DNA of 64,000 bases from the NCBI RefSeq assembly GCF_022458985.1, contig NC_061789.1, positions 12,492,175 through 12,556,174 of the forward strand. The letters are read 5' to 3'. The stretch's first letter is position 1. Each line of letters opens with the position of its first letter. Of the stretch, positions 1 through 12,119 are shown in pieces. This stretch comes from Mugil cephalus. Its lineage: Eukaryota; Chordata; Actinopteri; Mugiliformes; Mugilidae. Made by a program: the position numbers and the translations under genes. The notes under the pieces were generated by a model. It was given only the letters and a program-made list of their open reading frames with translations, was not told the origin of the DNA and ran no database searches.

Positions 1-83
1 GCAAACAGTGCACATATCATTTCTGGCATTAGTTACTGCCATCGAACACATGTGGATCAAAGGAGCCATACACAAACCTGCAT

Positions 84-170
84 TAATTTTGTTGTTAATG
101 GTCTCTTGGAGGTGGTCATCCAAGTCACTGGTTCAAATCCCACTCTTGCCAGGAGCTGGTGGTTTTGTGG
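84..170 (+). repeat. Possible tRNA-derived SINE fragment
   Basis: The 11-base string GGTTCAAATCC near position 130 matches the RNA polymerase III B-box consensus, and a loose A-box-like stretch lies about 40 bases upstream. The surrounding bases do not fold into a clean tRNA (the T stem pairs only at two positions), so this is not called as a tRNA gene. A decayed tRNA-derived SINE is the simplest reading, but the match is short and may be chance. Confidence 0.25.
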
Positions 171-579
171 ACTTGTGTATATGAATATACTGAGTCCACT
201 TAACGGACTAAACAGAACTCAACACACCACACATGAACAGGACACACGGTTCATCCCACACCTGGATGCCACACAATACTGAACCCAGGGGGAAAATTTC
301 TGGCAGTGCAAGGGCGACCTCTTGTGGCATCTTAAACAGAAATGGATTAATCCTGTGATTGTGCTAGAGACAAAATAGTCATTTTGTTCATTATAAATGC
401 ATTAGCTTCTAAAACTGTGGAGAAATCCATACAGTTTACAATATTCACTCATCTGTGCATACACCAACATCAGAAAGGTGGACGACGACTAGTGTGTGTA
501 CTTACAATCAAGAGAACTTGCTTGTCCTTGGGAAAAAAAAAAGGAAACACGGGAACGACACAGAGTCACTTTCTGCAGC

Positions 580-585
580 TTTATT
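580..585 (-). promoter_or_regulatory. sdr42e2: Poly(A) signal of sdr42e2
   Basis: TTTATT on the plus strand is AATAAA on the minus strand, about 215 bases past the sdr42e2 stop codon. It gives a short 3' UTR of roughly 0.2 kb. No other gene on this strand could use it. Confidence 0.55.
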
Positions 586-797
586 TTTAGGACATATTCA
601 TTGCTTCTGGTGAGTTTCATTAATCACGTGCGCCGTCTCCTTCCAGGAAATTAACATCAGCCGTGCGACAGCTCTGCCACATTTAGAAAAAGCTATGACC
701 CCCTAACAAAGAGAAGAACTGTTTGATATTAAAGTGACAAAGCCTGGCGCAGCTCACGGTGCAGTCGTTCGTCCGGTGCAATGAAAACGACGCGGTT

Positions 798-3700
798 CTA
801 GGAGAGTGTGCTGGATAAAACGAGCAGCAGCACGCTGAGACCCACCAGCAGCAGCAGGGCTGGGTGACGGTGCAGCTGGGAGGCCCAGGAGAGGCCGGAA
901 CCAGGAGAACTGGAGCGAGGCTGTCTGGACTTCAGGTACTGCTCCACGGAGTCTGCCAGGCTGTAGGGCTTTGGACAGTAGCCCAGCTCCCGACGGGCCT
1001 TGTCGATTTTGAAGGTGTGGCTGACCGCAATGTTCCTGACCTGCATACAAGATGTTTATAAGTTCAAAAAAAATCATCTCTGCAGACATGCCCAAGCCAA
1101 AAGATCAATATCCCATAGCAATGACACTCCTTGACCTGGCCTCCGAATCCCCAAGATCCCAAAACGATCAAGTATTTCAGCTTCGAACATTCAAGCGCAT
1201 TCAAGGAGGAACAATGAACCTGCATCTTCTGCCCTGCACGTGTTAGCTGTGTCTTTACTGGAGGTTTTTCCCAGCTTAGACTGTCAAGGCAACCGCACTG
1301 AGGTAACTTCCTGTGAACTTTATCTTTACTTCCTGTCCAGTTGATGATTTATTCACGGCACAATCACTGATGCCCTGGCAGGCAGCTGTCTGACAGAATG
1401 AGTTGCAGGTGCAGGTCCGTGGTGTTCAGCTTTGGTTTCTGCCTCATCACACATTCATGAGGACCTGCAGCTTGCAGACAGAGACTCCTGAAGGCCTCCA
1501 CCGGCGGCGTCACCGCAAGCTGCCTCTGTCCTGATGTAGCACTCTGAATTGCACGCTTTTAATTAGGTTGGTACATGTGCACGCATGTGTTCACTCTAAT
1601 CTCACAAATACAGAGTCGCATCTTGGTGATTTTATAATTAGTCCTTTTAAAACAGACATTTGATTTTTGAATTTTTCCTCTACGTACAAACTTCAGCTGG
1701 CGTGGGGGAAGATTGAAAGTTTTGAAGAGAGGACCAAGGAAAGCATACTTACCTCACTTCTGGTGAAAAGGAGAGGCACTTCTATCAGGGGCCTGAGAGC
1801 CACGTGCAAATACTCCATCAGAATGGCTTAAAAATAGAAGAAAGGGTCATCAGAAGCCCAACAGACTTAGAAAAACAACACAAAAAGAGAGGAGCTACCT
1901 GCCGAGTAGACGAGGGAAACGGGAAGATTTATCAATGGTCGGCTGTAGCCGAGCTTTTCAAACTGCAACGAGGAAAGGAAATGTAAGAGGAAGGCTAGTG
2001 GTTGCTATTTAAGGCTAAACGGTTTGCAATCACACGGAGAATAAAGCTGAAATAATTCGCTCCCGGCCGAATATGAGATTGAAAACCACCAACAGGTGAA
2101 TAACACTGATGATATCATTCATCTGGAAAACTAATGTCCTTGCATGTAGTTTTTTTTGTAATATTAATCCCATAGACATAGCCTAAAGAAGCTTAGTAGC
2201 TAATTAACCAACATTAGTCAGTCTCGAAATTGTTTTCACTTGCTCACTGGTTGGTGATTGTGTGACATAAATTGTACTTTATTCAATATAATGGAATGTA
2301 CCATCCAATACAACAGTATGTGGACAACAGGGCTTCCACGCGACAGATATATCTGGCTGTAGCTTCACTGAGTAATATAAACATTACTCTATTATTATGA
2401 AATTGTCGATATTTTTTTTCTTTTTTACCGTGGACTTCATCGACAGAGAAACATCAACTCACCAAAGGCGTCAACCACTCGAACAAATTGACTGAAACTC
2501 CGTCATTTATGAAGTAGATCTGTCCACTCTGCAGAGGGATTGAAGGATTTTAACAAATTTTGATCTTAAAGTACGGAAGTTTTTTTTTTTTTTCGTTTCG
2601 TAGTCGGACAGCGTGACTCACAGCCACGTGGGTCCTCTTCGGGGTGAGAGCCTCGGCCGCCAGCGTGTGGGCCAGCACCAGGTTATCAACGTGCACCCAG
2701 TTCATCCTGGCGCGGGGGTCACCGAACCTGAAACTGAACAAGCGACGCTCCACGTTCACCTGAACAGGGACGCAGAGACGAGGGACGGTAAGGAGGAAGG
2801 TTCGTGATTCGGTTTGTCTCTCATAAATAAAAGCCCCATAAATAAATAAAGATCCCTTTCACTTTCAGGTACTTTCAGGCACATCACGCGTGTGATTTTA
2901 TCGGCTCTAGAAATATTAATAAAGTTCTTTGAAAAGGCATCTTGCGTGCGACATTAAAGGCCCAGGGGCACCCTATATGATTGAAAAAAAACATTTATGC
3001 TAACCTCAACACAACACCTAAGGTTGTTCAATATAAGGACGACACTGTGGTTTATATTTAAAATTTGTATTTTGGAAAAAGAACTCCTCAAAATGCTGAT
3101 GTGGACCTATTACAGAGTATTTCACTGATGTTTGCAGACCATAAAGATTTTTTTAAACATGTAGATATTAATCTACATCAATGATTTACCAGCTAAAATA
3201 AAAAAAATACTTAGAATAAAATTATCTTTCAAGTAAAGGAACTGTAATATACGGGAGTTTTATTCTGTTCTGTATAGTGAAAGATCCTTCTAAATTTGGA
3301 TTATAATTTAAGATTTGCACATTTTATAGTTTTTTTTCCCGATAGGCATACTTTTTCTTTGTAAACAATAACTCTAGACTATGTAAAGATTATTAAGTGA
3401 GCTGTCTTGACCGCTCGCCCCCGACAGTAAACCCAGAACGTAACCAAACACATCCCGTCACCCTTCGCCAGACTGCACTCACTACAGTCTGGAAGAGGAA
3501 AGGCTGGAAGAAAATGCTGCTGTAACTGGACGCCCACAGAGCCCCATCAATAATGTAAACTCATCAGACAGGGACACACTCTGCCCCGGGGAGGCTTTGG
3601 ACGTCGCAAGACGTACATTTTTTTCAACTCCCCAGCTGGGAAGAAAGTGATCACCATCACGGGATAACAGCACAAGCTTTGTGTCCACTCACCATCACTC

Positions 3701-6700
3701 TGTGGAGGTGCCTCTTCTCCTCCGGTCCGTAGATGCCACACGGCCGGAGGACGCAGGTCTGGAGCAGGCCGCCGTCTTTTGTGAGACAAGATCAAACCTT
3801 CGCTGAGACAATTCACACAAGCATTTTTTAGGTGAAGCTAAATGAGTGGGGGCAAACTTTGCCCTTTGGTCACTATCAGGGAACTCACTGATGCAGCTTT
3901 CTCCACACTCCACACCGTGTAGCATAGGTGTACTATAGGTTTAATGGGGTGCAGTCTTGGATTCAGAACTTACCCTCAGACAAATGTACCAGTAATAAAA
4001 TGTTTGCAATTATACACAGGTAAACGACAAAGCCCAACATGAATTTGCAAAGTACAAAACTTAGAAGACAGCAATATTTCAATAAAAATAACTGCTATTG
4101 CTAATTTGTCCGCTGTTTTAGAAAGAGAAGTGGACGAAACACAACACTGAGACCCAGGACTGAGCAGCAGACAGCAACGTGTCCAAATCGTAATCATTTA
4201 TCTTAAGAAATTAAGAAATTTTATGTTTTTTTAATTAAATGTCAACATTCTCCTAATTTACTTGTTCATCTTTGCACAAAAACAAATGGAAAACGTCTGG
4301 AGGTTATTATGCTATTATGTTACTGGTCTGACCTGCTTAAGATCAAACTCGGTTTTATGTGACTCCCAAACTAACAAACATCCCTGTTCTATATTCAAGC
4401 TCACACGTAAGTGCTATATTTACCGCCTGGAGCGTAGAAGAAGTAAAGCAGCTATTACGCGCTTAATAACTGCACTAAAGCACGCTGTATGTTGTTTCTT
4501 TACAGTATAGCTGGAGCGCCCTCATGTCTCCATGTTTTTAATCATTGAACAGTGGAAAAACAGCAGCTACGCGAACTTTAATCTGATGTACATAATGAAA
4601 CAGGCCCGCACTTTAGGCTTGATTGAATGTATAAGATGATGGCCGCGAGACAGTGTAGGGTTACACTGGAGGAGGCAATGAGAAGAGTCGCACATGCTAG
4701 CAACATAAACCCCGTTAAAATGTAGGGCTGTTAGAAACGTCAGTGTCAGGCAGCTATTGTTCCGGGCAACAGGCCACGGATTTCATCATATAGTCGCCCA
4801 CATTCTTAACAAACACATTTTCGCACAGAGATCAAAAGCTTGGTTTCTCAGAATTCACCAGGTTCGTGTAGTTCTTCGATTACGCTGTCATTGCATACGC
4901 TGATAGTTTCACACCTTTTAGGGAGCATCCGTTGGCTGAGAGGACCATCTGCTCTGCAATCGCTTTAGTTCTTGAGTAGTGGTCGATGTGCTAGAACAGA
5001 AATGGTATGGTGTATGTCTTTCTGCTTTGCAGCACACATTCATATATTTGAGTCTTTTGCTGTCCAGAGACTTGCCTACACACTTTAGCAAACCAGAATC
5101 ACAAAATGAAGTTGATAACAAAACCACGTCGTATGTCTTTCTATTTCGCTGCCTTTGAAGGTTTTTCTGAACCCTCTCCCTCTGTGTTAGTCTCAGTTCT
5201 CAACCCCCGATCCCTCTTGTTTCTTTGAGGGGTGGGAAATATGGGAAATATCGATATGACAATATATCGCGATACTTTTTCTTCCAATATAATATTGATT
5301 TTGAAAGAAAAAGTCATGTTTTGGGTTGATTATAAATGCACCCCTGCTCTGCATTTTTAATATTTAATATATTCAATATTGTTTTTTGACTGAATTTGCT
5401 AAGTAGAATATTTCAGTATATCACAATATCATAATATCACAATAATGTATCGTATCGTGACTCAAGTATCGCGATACATATCATATTGTGAAGTCCTTGC
5501 CAATACCCACCCTTAGTTTATTTCCTTACGTTTCCATGGTTCATAACAGAAACCAGTTAGACGGGACCTGAAGCCCGACCTGAGTCTAGCTCCATAGGGT
5601 CTAAAGATCCTCACCATCCATATGTTTTCCTCATGCACTGTCAATAAACTATCCGTGTTTGTCAAGACAGTCGTTTTGGTTGCACATAAGGGAACTTAAC
5701 ACCAACGTATAGTCATATCATTATATCATTATATTTGGCAACAACAGTTCGGTTTATTTTACTGCCACTCACCCCATCACAGGAAACATATGGCACCGAA
5801 GCCTCGTCACCGTCCTCTATGGGTTTCCCCGCAAACACTACATTGATGGTGCTTGTGTACACCAGTCTGGAGATGCTCCTCTCCTTGCACACTGACAACA
5901 CAGTTACACAGTAATACATCTATATACAGTAGATAGACAGACATATACACAATAGTAAAATAACTGAGGGTTCCTGTAGGTATGAATGAATTAAAATCAC
6001 CAGAGGACTAGTTAAGTGTTCTCTGTCCTTTTCATAGTTTCTATGTTTAGTGGCGTTGAAAATGAAGCTCTGCATGCCTTCTTACCTTTTATGACATTTC
6101 TGGTCCCTTCGATGTTGACTGACTCCACTTGTTTTTTCCTCAACTGGATGAGAGAAGACAGTGAGGAACACATGCCACTTTCCTGCTATGCATAATGCAG
6201 TCCCTCTTTCCTCTTTCTACCTATGCACACCAACAAGTTTAAGTACTTCTCATTTGGGACCTTGTGATTAAAACTGATTAAGGACAAATCCTGTCCCGTT
6301 GGATGGCAGCTTACACCAGGACTACTTGCTCGTTTTGTCTCACACCATTGTCCGCATATAAAAACGAATGAACCTGCTGTGATGTCACCCATAGGAACCC
6401 TGAAGAGAGGTTTTGAAGCTCAGTGTGGGCGGCATGGTTACCGCCATCTTGGCAGCGCCTGACTCCTCAAGCTAATTCAAAAAAGGACAAAGAGGGCTAA
6501 CGCTAACCCTAACCTGGGACACTCATCTGGCACTCAGAGAACACTCTAGTTTATGCAGAACTTTAAACTTTGATATTACTCAAACAGGTGAGTTTTATAG
6601 AGATTCTGCCCTGTACAGTTGCCATGAATGAGGAAACTAGCTAAGAAACCATCGCATTTATGTGTTCTGTTAAGTTGACAAAAGGCTAATTGTAGCGAGG

Positions 6701-8997
6701 TATGTTTGGTGGTTTTAGCAAGGAGGTTTATTTGTTTTGACTCCGTTAGTAAAAGTGGAAGATCCAGTGTCAAAGATCTGCCTTATAGGGGAACTCCGTC
6801 CTAACCCTAACCTAGCCAAATCTCCATTGTGGCTCAGCTCCACTTGACCAACTCACAGTCACCTAACTCAGCCCGTCTCCTACCCGCCTGCTGTTTAGCC
6901 CGCTCGCAGGTCATCAGTCTACCTCTACTTTCATGTCACATGGTGGAGTTTATGAACGCGAGTCAAACCCTCCAAACTCTCTTTACGGGAGCTATTGTTC
7001 AAACAGAACATTGAACAAATGTTAACAGAACATTAAAACAAATGTTATCCCACTAGTGGGCTTGCTTATGTTCAGACTGCAAACCTGTACCATTATGCTA
7101 ATTATGGAGGCAGACAGCTAGCCTCTCCTACTTGTCTGCTGTCATTTCCGTCCATAAATATATGCGTTCCTTGAGTTGGACTCTAGTGGTCGCTGTCCAG
7201 ATATGATATAGAATTACATGCATCAAACAAAGCAGAGTGGAAACAAGGGATCAATCTCTGGTTGAGATATTTCTGTTGGTTGGCAAATTACGTGTAGTGT
7301 AGGTACAAGTTTGTAGGAAGTTGTACTGACCCATATAATGGTGGTGCAAGTACCGTATTACTGGCTATAGTTACATTTTTTTTGTTACATTGCTTTCCAG
7401 TTGCCACTGCAATTAGCAACAGAGAGAGGAAGGGAGGTGAGGCACTTTCTTTTAGGGTGGATGGATGGGTTCACAAAACTCTTGACTTAGATATGACATT
7501 TCATGTTTGAAACCAAAAGGCAACATTTTTTTTGACGATTCCATAACCATGTCTCCATGTTTTCTAGCCGTCACAGTGCACATGGTCTCTGGGTGGTTTC
7601 AAGGACCTCATTCACTTAGTGTTTGTATAGCTCTCTCACAAACAACTGACTGAGTAAAATTAGTTCAATGGTTTATCTAATCTTTGTTTGAATGATTTCA
7701 TGGTGGGAACCTGCCGAAAAAGACATAAGAAGTCACCTGCTCTGGTCCAGACATGCCATAAGACGCCGTGTGGAATATACAGTCGACCCCTTCACACACT
7801 TTATAGAGGGACGGATAGTCCAGAATGTCGCTCTAAGAGAAAGAAAAAAAGAACAACAACAATCGTTTCCTCAAACATTAAAAGTGTTTCTCAGCACATT
7901 TCCAGTTTGACACACCGGGAACTTTGAAGGTGAACTGGCACCGTGGGTGTGATTCAATTGCTAATCCAAGAAAGGATGCTTATAATTAAGGTAAGTGTGC
8001 CAAGAGGCCGGCAGGTGAAACCTGAATAATGCATCCTCCCTCCATGACCCAGTCAGCAGCTGGTGCCCCAAGACGGATCACTCACCTGTGTCTGTTTCCA
8101 GCCAGCACACATATTACCCAGAGGGAGACACTGACACAAAGACATGCTAGAGTCGATTTTCAGGTCTGCGCCGGACCATTTAAGACCCCCTCCCCTAAAC
8201 TCCTTGGCCTACGTTCACAGTGCGTGAGTATGAATGGACGGGTGAAAAGCGGTGGACGTATTCGACACCCATTGCTGCAAGTAGCACTGCACAGGGTTTC
8301 ACTATAAGGAGGCCTCTATTATCACACTGAATGTGTCGGTCTTTAAGCAGTTATGATGAAATAAACCAAAATTAGATCATGAAATGTTGTTTTCCTCTAT
8401 TAGACTTTAAGGAAGATGTATAAAATTGTGATGCCTGTTACAAAATGTTCTCCTTCAGTGGTACAGTTATAAGGAAATGCAATTAAATGCTCAAGGATCC
8501 CGTCTACTCTCCTGTACCTGATAGAAGATTGCTCCATCCGGAACATCCCAGGAAGGCTTGTTAATGTCCAGAAGAATCACCGACAGCCCCTCGCTGCTCA
8601 GCCCTCTCCCCAACCTGAAGCCGAAATACCCCCCTCCTCCCGTCACCGCCACCTTCCCCTTGGAGACACACAGGGCAAGGGCCGCCTCCTGGCCCGGTCC
8701 GGAGGCGCCACGCTCCAGACCGCCGCCGCAGGCCGCCGTCCCGTTCACCCTGCGCCGCGGGACCACGGACGGGCCGGAGGCGACGGCCAGGGCCGGACGT
8801 TTGACCCGCCGCTGGTGACTGAGGTGCAGGATGTTGTGCGTGTTGTGTCCGGTGGCCTGCAGATCAGTGAGGGGAGCGCCGTGGCAGGGCAGCTGCTTCA
8901 CCTGGCACAAAGAGCCTCCACTCTCACTCACGTTGGGACCACACAGCTCCATTAGAGCCCCTGATGGGTTCAAGGAAGATTCACAGCAGCTTTGCAT
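798..8997 (-). CDS. sdr42e2: Short-chain dehydrogenase/reductase family 42E member 2 (3-beta-HSD-like)
   Basis: Eleven coding exons on the minus strand: 8997-8518, 7832-7737, 6143-6086, 5891-5773, 4990-4915, 3775-3693, 2759-2622, 2528-2463, 1962-1899, 1826-1753 and 1040-798. All introns are GT-AG and all phases close, giving up to 498 aa. Visible parts are the nucleotide-binding motif TGGGGYFG (residues 119-126), an [10 protein letters not shown] segment, the catalytic YSRTK (Y256, K260), the RPCGIYGP and WVHVDNLV blocks of the 3-beta-HSD/SDR42E family, and a hydrophobic C-terminal helix (about 477-498) that should anchor it in a membrane. The family is predicted to oxidise or reduce steroid-like substrates with NAD(P); the substrate is unknown. 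SDR42E2 rather than SDR42E1 is chosen because mosmo is the neighbour. The start is uncertain: ATG at 8997 or at 8952, the latter just after an AG that could be a splice acceptor. The 110 or so residues before the Rossmann fold are unusually long and rich in Gly, Ala and Arg. Confidence 0.85.
5227..5517. mobile_element. MITE-like element with TATCGCGATAC motifs (hAT-like?)
   Basis: The stretch starts with AGGGGTGGGAAATATGGGAA and ends with GCCAATACCCACCCTTA, so the outer ends are imperfect inverted repeats around GGGTGGG. Just inside each end is the palindromic motif GTATCGCGATAC or ATCGCGATAC. The middle is AT-rich with no ORF. It lies in the intron between sdr42e2 exons 4 and 5. Size, ends and lack of coding sequence suggest a non-autonomous DNA transposon; a clear target-site duplication was not found. 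Confidence 0.45.
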
Positions 8998-9002
8998 CAG
9001 TG

Positions 9003-9600
9003 AAGCTCAGTATTGCAAGTCTTTAGTTCTATCAGCTCTTTGTCACAATTCAGAAAATCATGTCATTTGTTTTTATTAGTTTTTAATATTATACCCATTT
9101 CCCAGAAAATATTATTTATCTTAAATGAAATAAAAAAAAACAATACTGAAGCTTTATTGGCTATGTATGTGTATGTGTCAGTGGTACAAGAAAAACACTT
9201 AAATAAGCATAAAAATAAAAGCGTAGGAAAATAGAAAAGGATAAATTAGACTTTCAGAATAAAACCATTTCAGTCATATTAAACTGAATACCGGATTTCT
9301 AACTTTTGACAGCTTTTCTAAAGTTTTGAAAAAGTTTGTTAGCTCATATTTGACATCAGCCCCATGAAGAGGCATCACTTTGTTGTAAGGTTAATACTTT
9401 AATTCTAAGAATTAAGACATTTGAATAAGGAGACAAATAATAAATGAAAGACACAGAAAAAAAATAAGAATAAATAAATAAGAGACTTTGATTGAAAGTC
9501 AATATATAAGCTAATGTATAATGTAAACGCTTATATTTTACACTTTATACTTTCCTTCTCTCAGTTAAGTAGTTCTGCTCATGTTAATCCACTCACCTTG
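9003..9600. other. AT-rich stretch upstream of sdr42e2, no gene seen
   Basis: Low-complexity A/T-rich DNA with no convincing exon, element or RNA on either strand. A noncoding 5' exon of sdr42e2 could lie beyond it. Confidence 0.4.
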
Positions 9601-9900
9601 TTACTGCCTTCTTAGACTCGCATCCATACCCGGATGCCGGTGCGCTCCTGAAAGAAACAGCCTTCGCCCCCCCGGTCCCGCGGTCTACCTCTGTCGACGC
9701 GTCACCGCCCTCACCTCGTCAGGTGCCCGCACCTCCACCTGGAGATCTCCCACCGCATCACGTCTGGACGGGGACACGCAGGCTCCGTGGCAGCGAGGGA
9801 TCGTGTTTCCGGGGAGCGCATCGGGTGGCCAGCAGTACCCTCTCGCTTTCGCGTCCCGGGGCGGTCACTCTTCAGCAAACATCCGTTTAATCAGAACACG
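9600..9900 (-). promoter_or_regulatory. sdr42e2: GC-rich island, candidate 5' end of sdr42e2
   Basis: About 300 bases stand out from AT-rich flanks by high GC and many CpGs (for example GTCGACGCGTCACCG). On the minus strand there are donor-like GAG|GTGAGG sites. No ORF of substance is present. The position, about 0.7 kb upstream of the first sdr42e2 coding exon, fits a promoter with a noncoding first exon. This is inference from base composition and location. Confidence 0.35.
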
Positions 9901-9944
9901 TGTGTTTGTGGCATCTTAAATGACTAATAAATGTCTCATTAAAT

Positions 9945-9977
9945 GACAATAAATAAATAAATAAATAAATAAATAAA
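9945..9977. repeat. (AAAT)n microsatellite
   Basis: Seven to eight tandem copies of AAAT/TAAA. Confidence 0.8.
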
Positions 9978-10402
9978 AGGTGCCTCAGATGTCAACACTT
10001 GGGGCAAAACGAACCCTGGCTCCAGATCAGAGCAAGGTAGTCATCAAAGAACCCTGTTTATAAGAGAAACCTCTTCATCTGGTGGCGTCCATTCTCATCC
10101 ATTAATAAATGGTCATGGGTTTCTCAGTTTCTGCTTAGTAATGAAATCTTAGTGAGTTATAAATTTTAATTAGGCATTAATATAAGGTTTTTAATTCCGT
10201 TTAGCCACTTCAGTCACTTTTTCCAATAGGTAACTAATTTTTTTTACAGCCCGGCAGCCTAAAATTCACCATTTTATTTGAACCAAACTTATAGATTTTT
10301 AAAGAATTTGACTTCGCCATTGTTTCCCAGTGCTGTATATGCTCTATACCCAAAGTCACCAAAAAACCAAAGACTTTATCTAAGTTTCTGTGAAGGAGGC
10401 CC

Positions 10403-10427
10403 CAGCAGCAGCAGCAGCAGCAGCAGC
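10403..10427. repeat. (CAG)n tract
   Basis: A run of about seven or eight CAG units followed by a short GGT run. It is in intergenic DNA between sdr42e2 and mosmo and in no supported exon. Confidence 0.75.
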
Positions 10428-10633
10428 CGTGGTGGTGGTGGCGGCTTGTGTTTATCCAGAAGACAGAAATAGAGGCTTCATGTTTTATTTAGCAGAGAAC
10501 AGACAGACTGCCAGGCCCGGGCTGAATCTACTGCACGTAGTATGAAAAGGAGAGGGAGGGAGGAGGATGTGCCTCGAGCAAAATATAGTGCAGGAGACAA
10601 GAAATGTTGGGTGCGCTTCTTAATGTACTTCCC

Positions 10634-10662
10634 TTTTTTTTTTCTTTTTTTTTTTTTTTTTT
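10634..10662. repeat. Interrupted poly(T) tract
   Basis: Nearly pure T for 29 bases with a single C. It may mark the tail of an old retroposed insertion on the minus strand, but no body is recognisable beside it. Confidence 0.6.
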
Positions 10663-11227
10663 AATACAACATTAATGTACATTTGGTTTAATTGAGACAT
10701 AGGATTTGCACCTTCTCTCATTTGGGTTAAACAGCAGCTTTGTTGTACTCCTGCAGAGAGGAGGTCGGGATGGGAGATAAAAGCCTGCGTCTATTTTTTG
10801 ATAGCACTTTGTCAGACACGACATGTTCTGTCCTGCGGAGAGGTATTATTTAGTCACGAATTCGCTTTTTTTTAAGGGGGCATTCACTCAGCGGGGGAGG
10901 GCATGAGGGTGTTCTTGGCATTTTGTTTTTGTTTGTTGCAGTGTCCTCTGAACTAAATTGATCTCAACAAGGTTGTGCGTGCATTCTTTCTGCAGCTGCA
11001 CTGGTTTTACACCATCGTAGTGAGGACATTTGTGCAAAGTGAGGACATTTTGGCTGGTCCTTACTTCTTCAGGCAGTTTGAGGGTTAAAACTCAGTTTTG
11101 GGTTAAAGTTAGGTCATGGATTGGGTTGGACACTCAGTTAAAATGCTTGGGGCTAGGGGATGCATTATGTTATAGGTCTTCAAAAAGTGGGTCCACGGAG
11201 GTTGCAAAATCTTTGGTTGATTAGACA

Positions 11228-11230
<3 letters not shown>

Positions 11231-11298
<68 letters not shown>

Positions 11299-11300
11299 TA
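11231..11300. repeat. (TA)n(TG)n compound microsatellite
   Basis: About 14 TA units run directly into about 18 TG units with one TA interruption. It sits inside the hAT-like copy 1. Confidence 0.9.
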
Positions 11301-11373
11301 TTTCTTTAAACACACATTAATGAATCCAACATATTTTAGTAAAGGGATAAGGGATAGCTTAATATTGTATGCA

Positions 11374-11380
<7 letters not shown>

Positions 11381-11408
<28 letters not shown>
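11381..11408. repeat. (AAT)n microsatellite
   Basis: About nine tandem AAT units inside the hAT-like copy 1. Confidence 0.9.
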
Positions 11409-11780
11409 TGTATATTTCTAAATAGCACTAGGCCAAGTTTAATATAGAACACATATAGTAGGTAGGGGGTCCCTACTTAATCCCTACATCAGTTTGGGGT
11501 CCTTGGCCTGAAAAAGACCTGCATTACATCAATAAATGTCATCACAAATATACATTTTTTATTTTTTATTTTTTTTGGTACACTAATATTATGGAGCTCT
11601 TTCTGAGGGTTGTTGAGACCTGATTTTACAATTACAACCAGGTTATGGTCAATACTAGGGTTAGGTACCTCGTGGTTAGGGGCTGGGGAATGCAGTGTGT
11701 CAAAAAAACAGAAAGAGTTTTAATATGTTTATAATACATTTTATATTAAATTGTGAATCTCCTTTACTATAAATGTGTCT

Positions 11781-11803
11781 GGGGGGGGGGGGGGGGGGGG
11801 GGG
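11781..11803. repeat. Poly(G) run of 23
   Basis: Twenty-three consecutive G residues preceded by TGTCT. A G run this long is rare, can form quadruplex structures and is prone to sequencing and assembly error. Confidence 0.9.
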
Positions 11804-12119
11804 CAAACGTTTACTTGGCATCCTATACCAAATTACCCCAACTATGATTGCATAGAAAACATCAACACTCTTTCAGACACCAGGGGGCGCCAGAGTACAA
11901 CAATTTGGACACAATATGAGCCCCGAGCTGGTCACATGTGTTTTTGTTGTTGTTGTTGTTGTCATTTCTGACATGTTGCTCTCCAGGTTTAGTCTGGTAT
12001 TGGTGTAACCTCATAGTAAAAAAAAATATTTTTAAACACTCTGTAGAACAAAGTGTTTTATCGTTTTTTTTTTTAGTTACTTCACAACAAAGTTGAAACC
12101 GAATGTCAGGTCCACAGTT

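Larger units (their letters stand above)
11170..11530. mobile_element. hAT-like non-autonomous element, copy 1
   Basis: This copy shares long blocks in the same order and orientation with 13460-13830: GGTCTTCAA at the left, TTTGGTTGATTAGACA, TAGAAATAGCACTAG or its variant, ACACATATAGTAGGTA, and CAGTTTGGGGTC at the right. The left motif and the near-inverse AGACCTGCATTA at the right suggest terminal inverted repeats of the CAGGGGTCT hAT type. A (TA)n(TG)n microsatellite and an (AAT)n run have expanded inside this copy. No transposase is present. Confidence 0.55.

Noticed and set aside
84-160. tRNA gene
   Set aside because: A B-box match is present but the T stem and acceptor stem do not pair; at most a SINE relic.
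754-1095. Overlapping minus-strand ORF of 113 aa
   Set aside because: A different frame over the last sdr42e2 exon; the 798-1040 frame has the family sequence and correct splice phase.
6490-6820. CTAACCCTAACC-like telomeric repeats
   Set aside because: Only one or two units occur at each spot (6500 and 6805), with similar single units at 11640 and 19660. Too short to be interstitial telomere arrays.
9581-9919. Plus-strand ORF of 112 aa in the GC island
   Set aside because: High GC depletes stop codons and makes chance ORFs; no motif or splice context.
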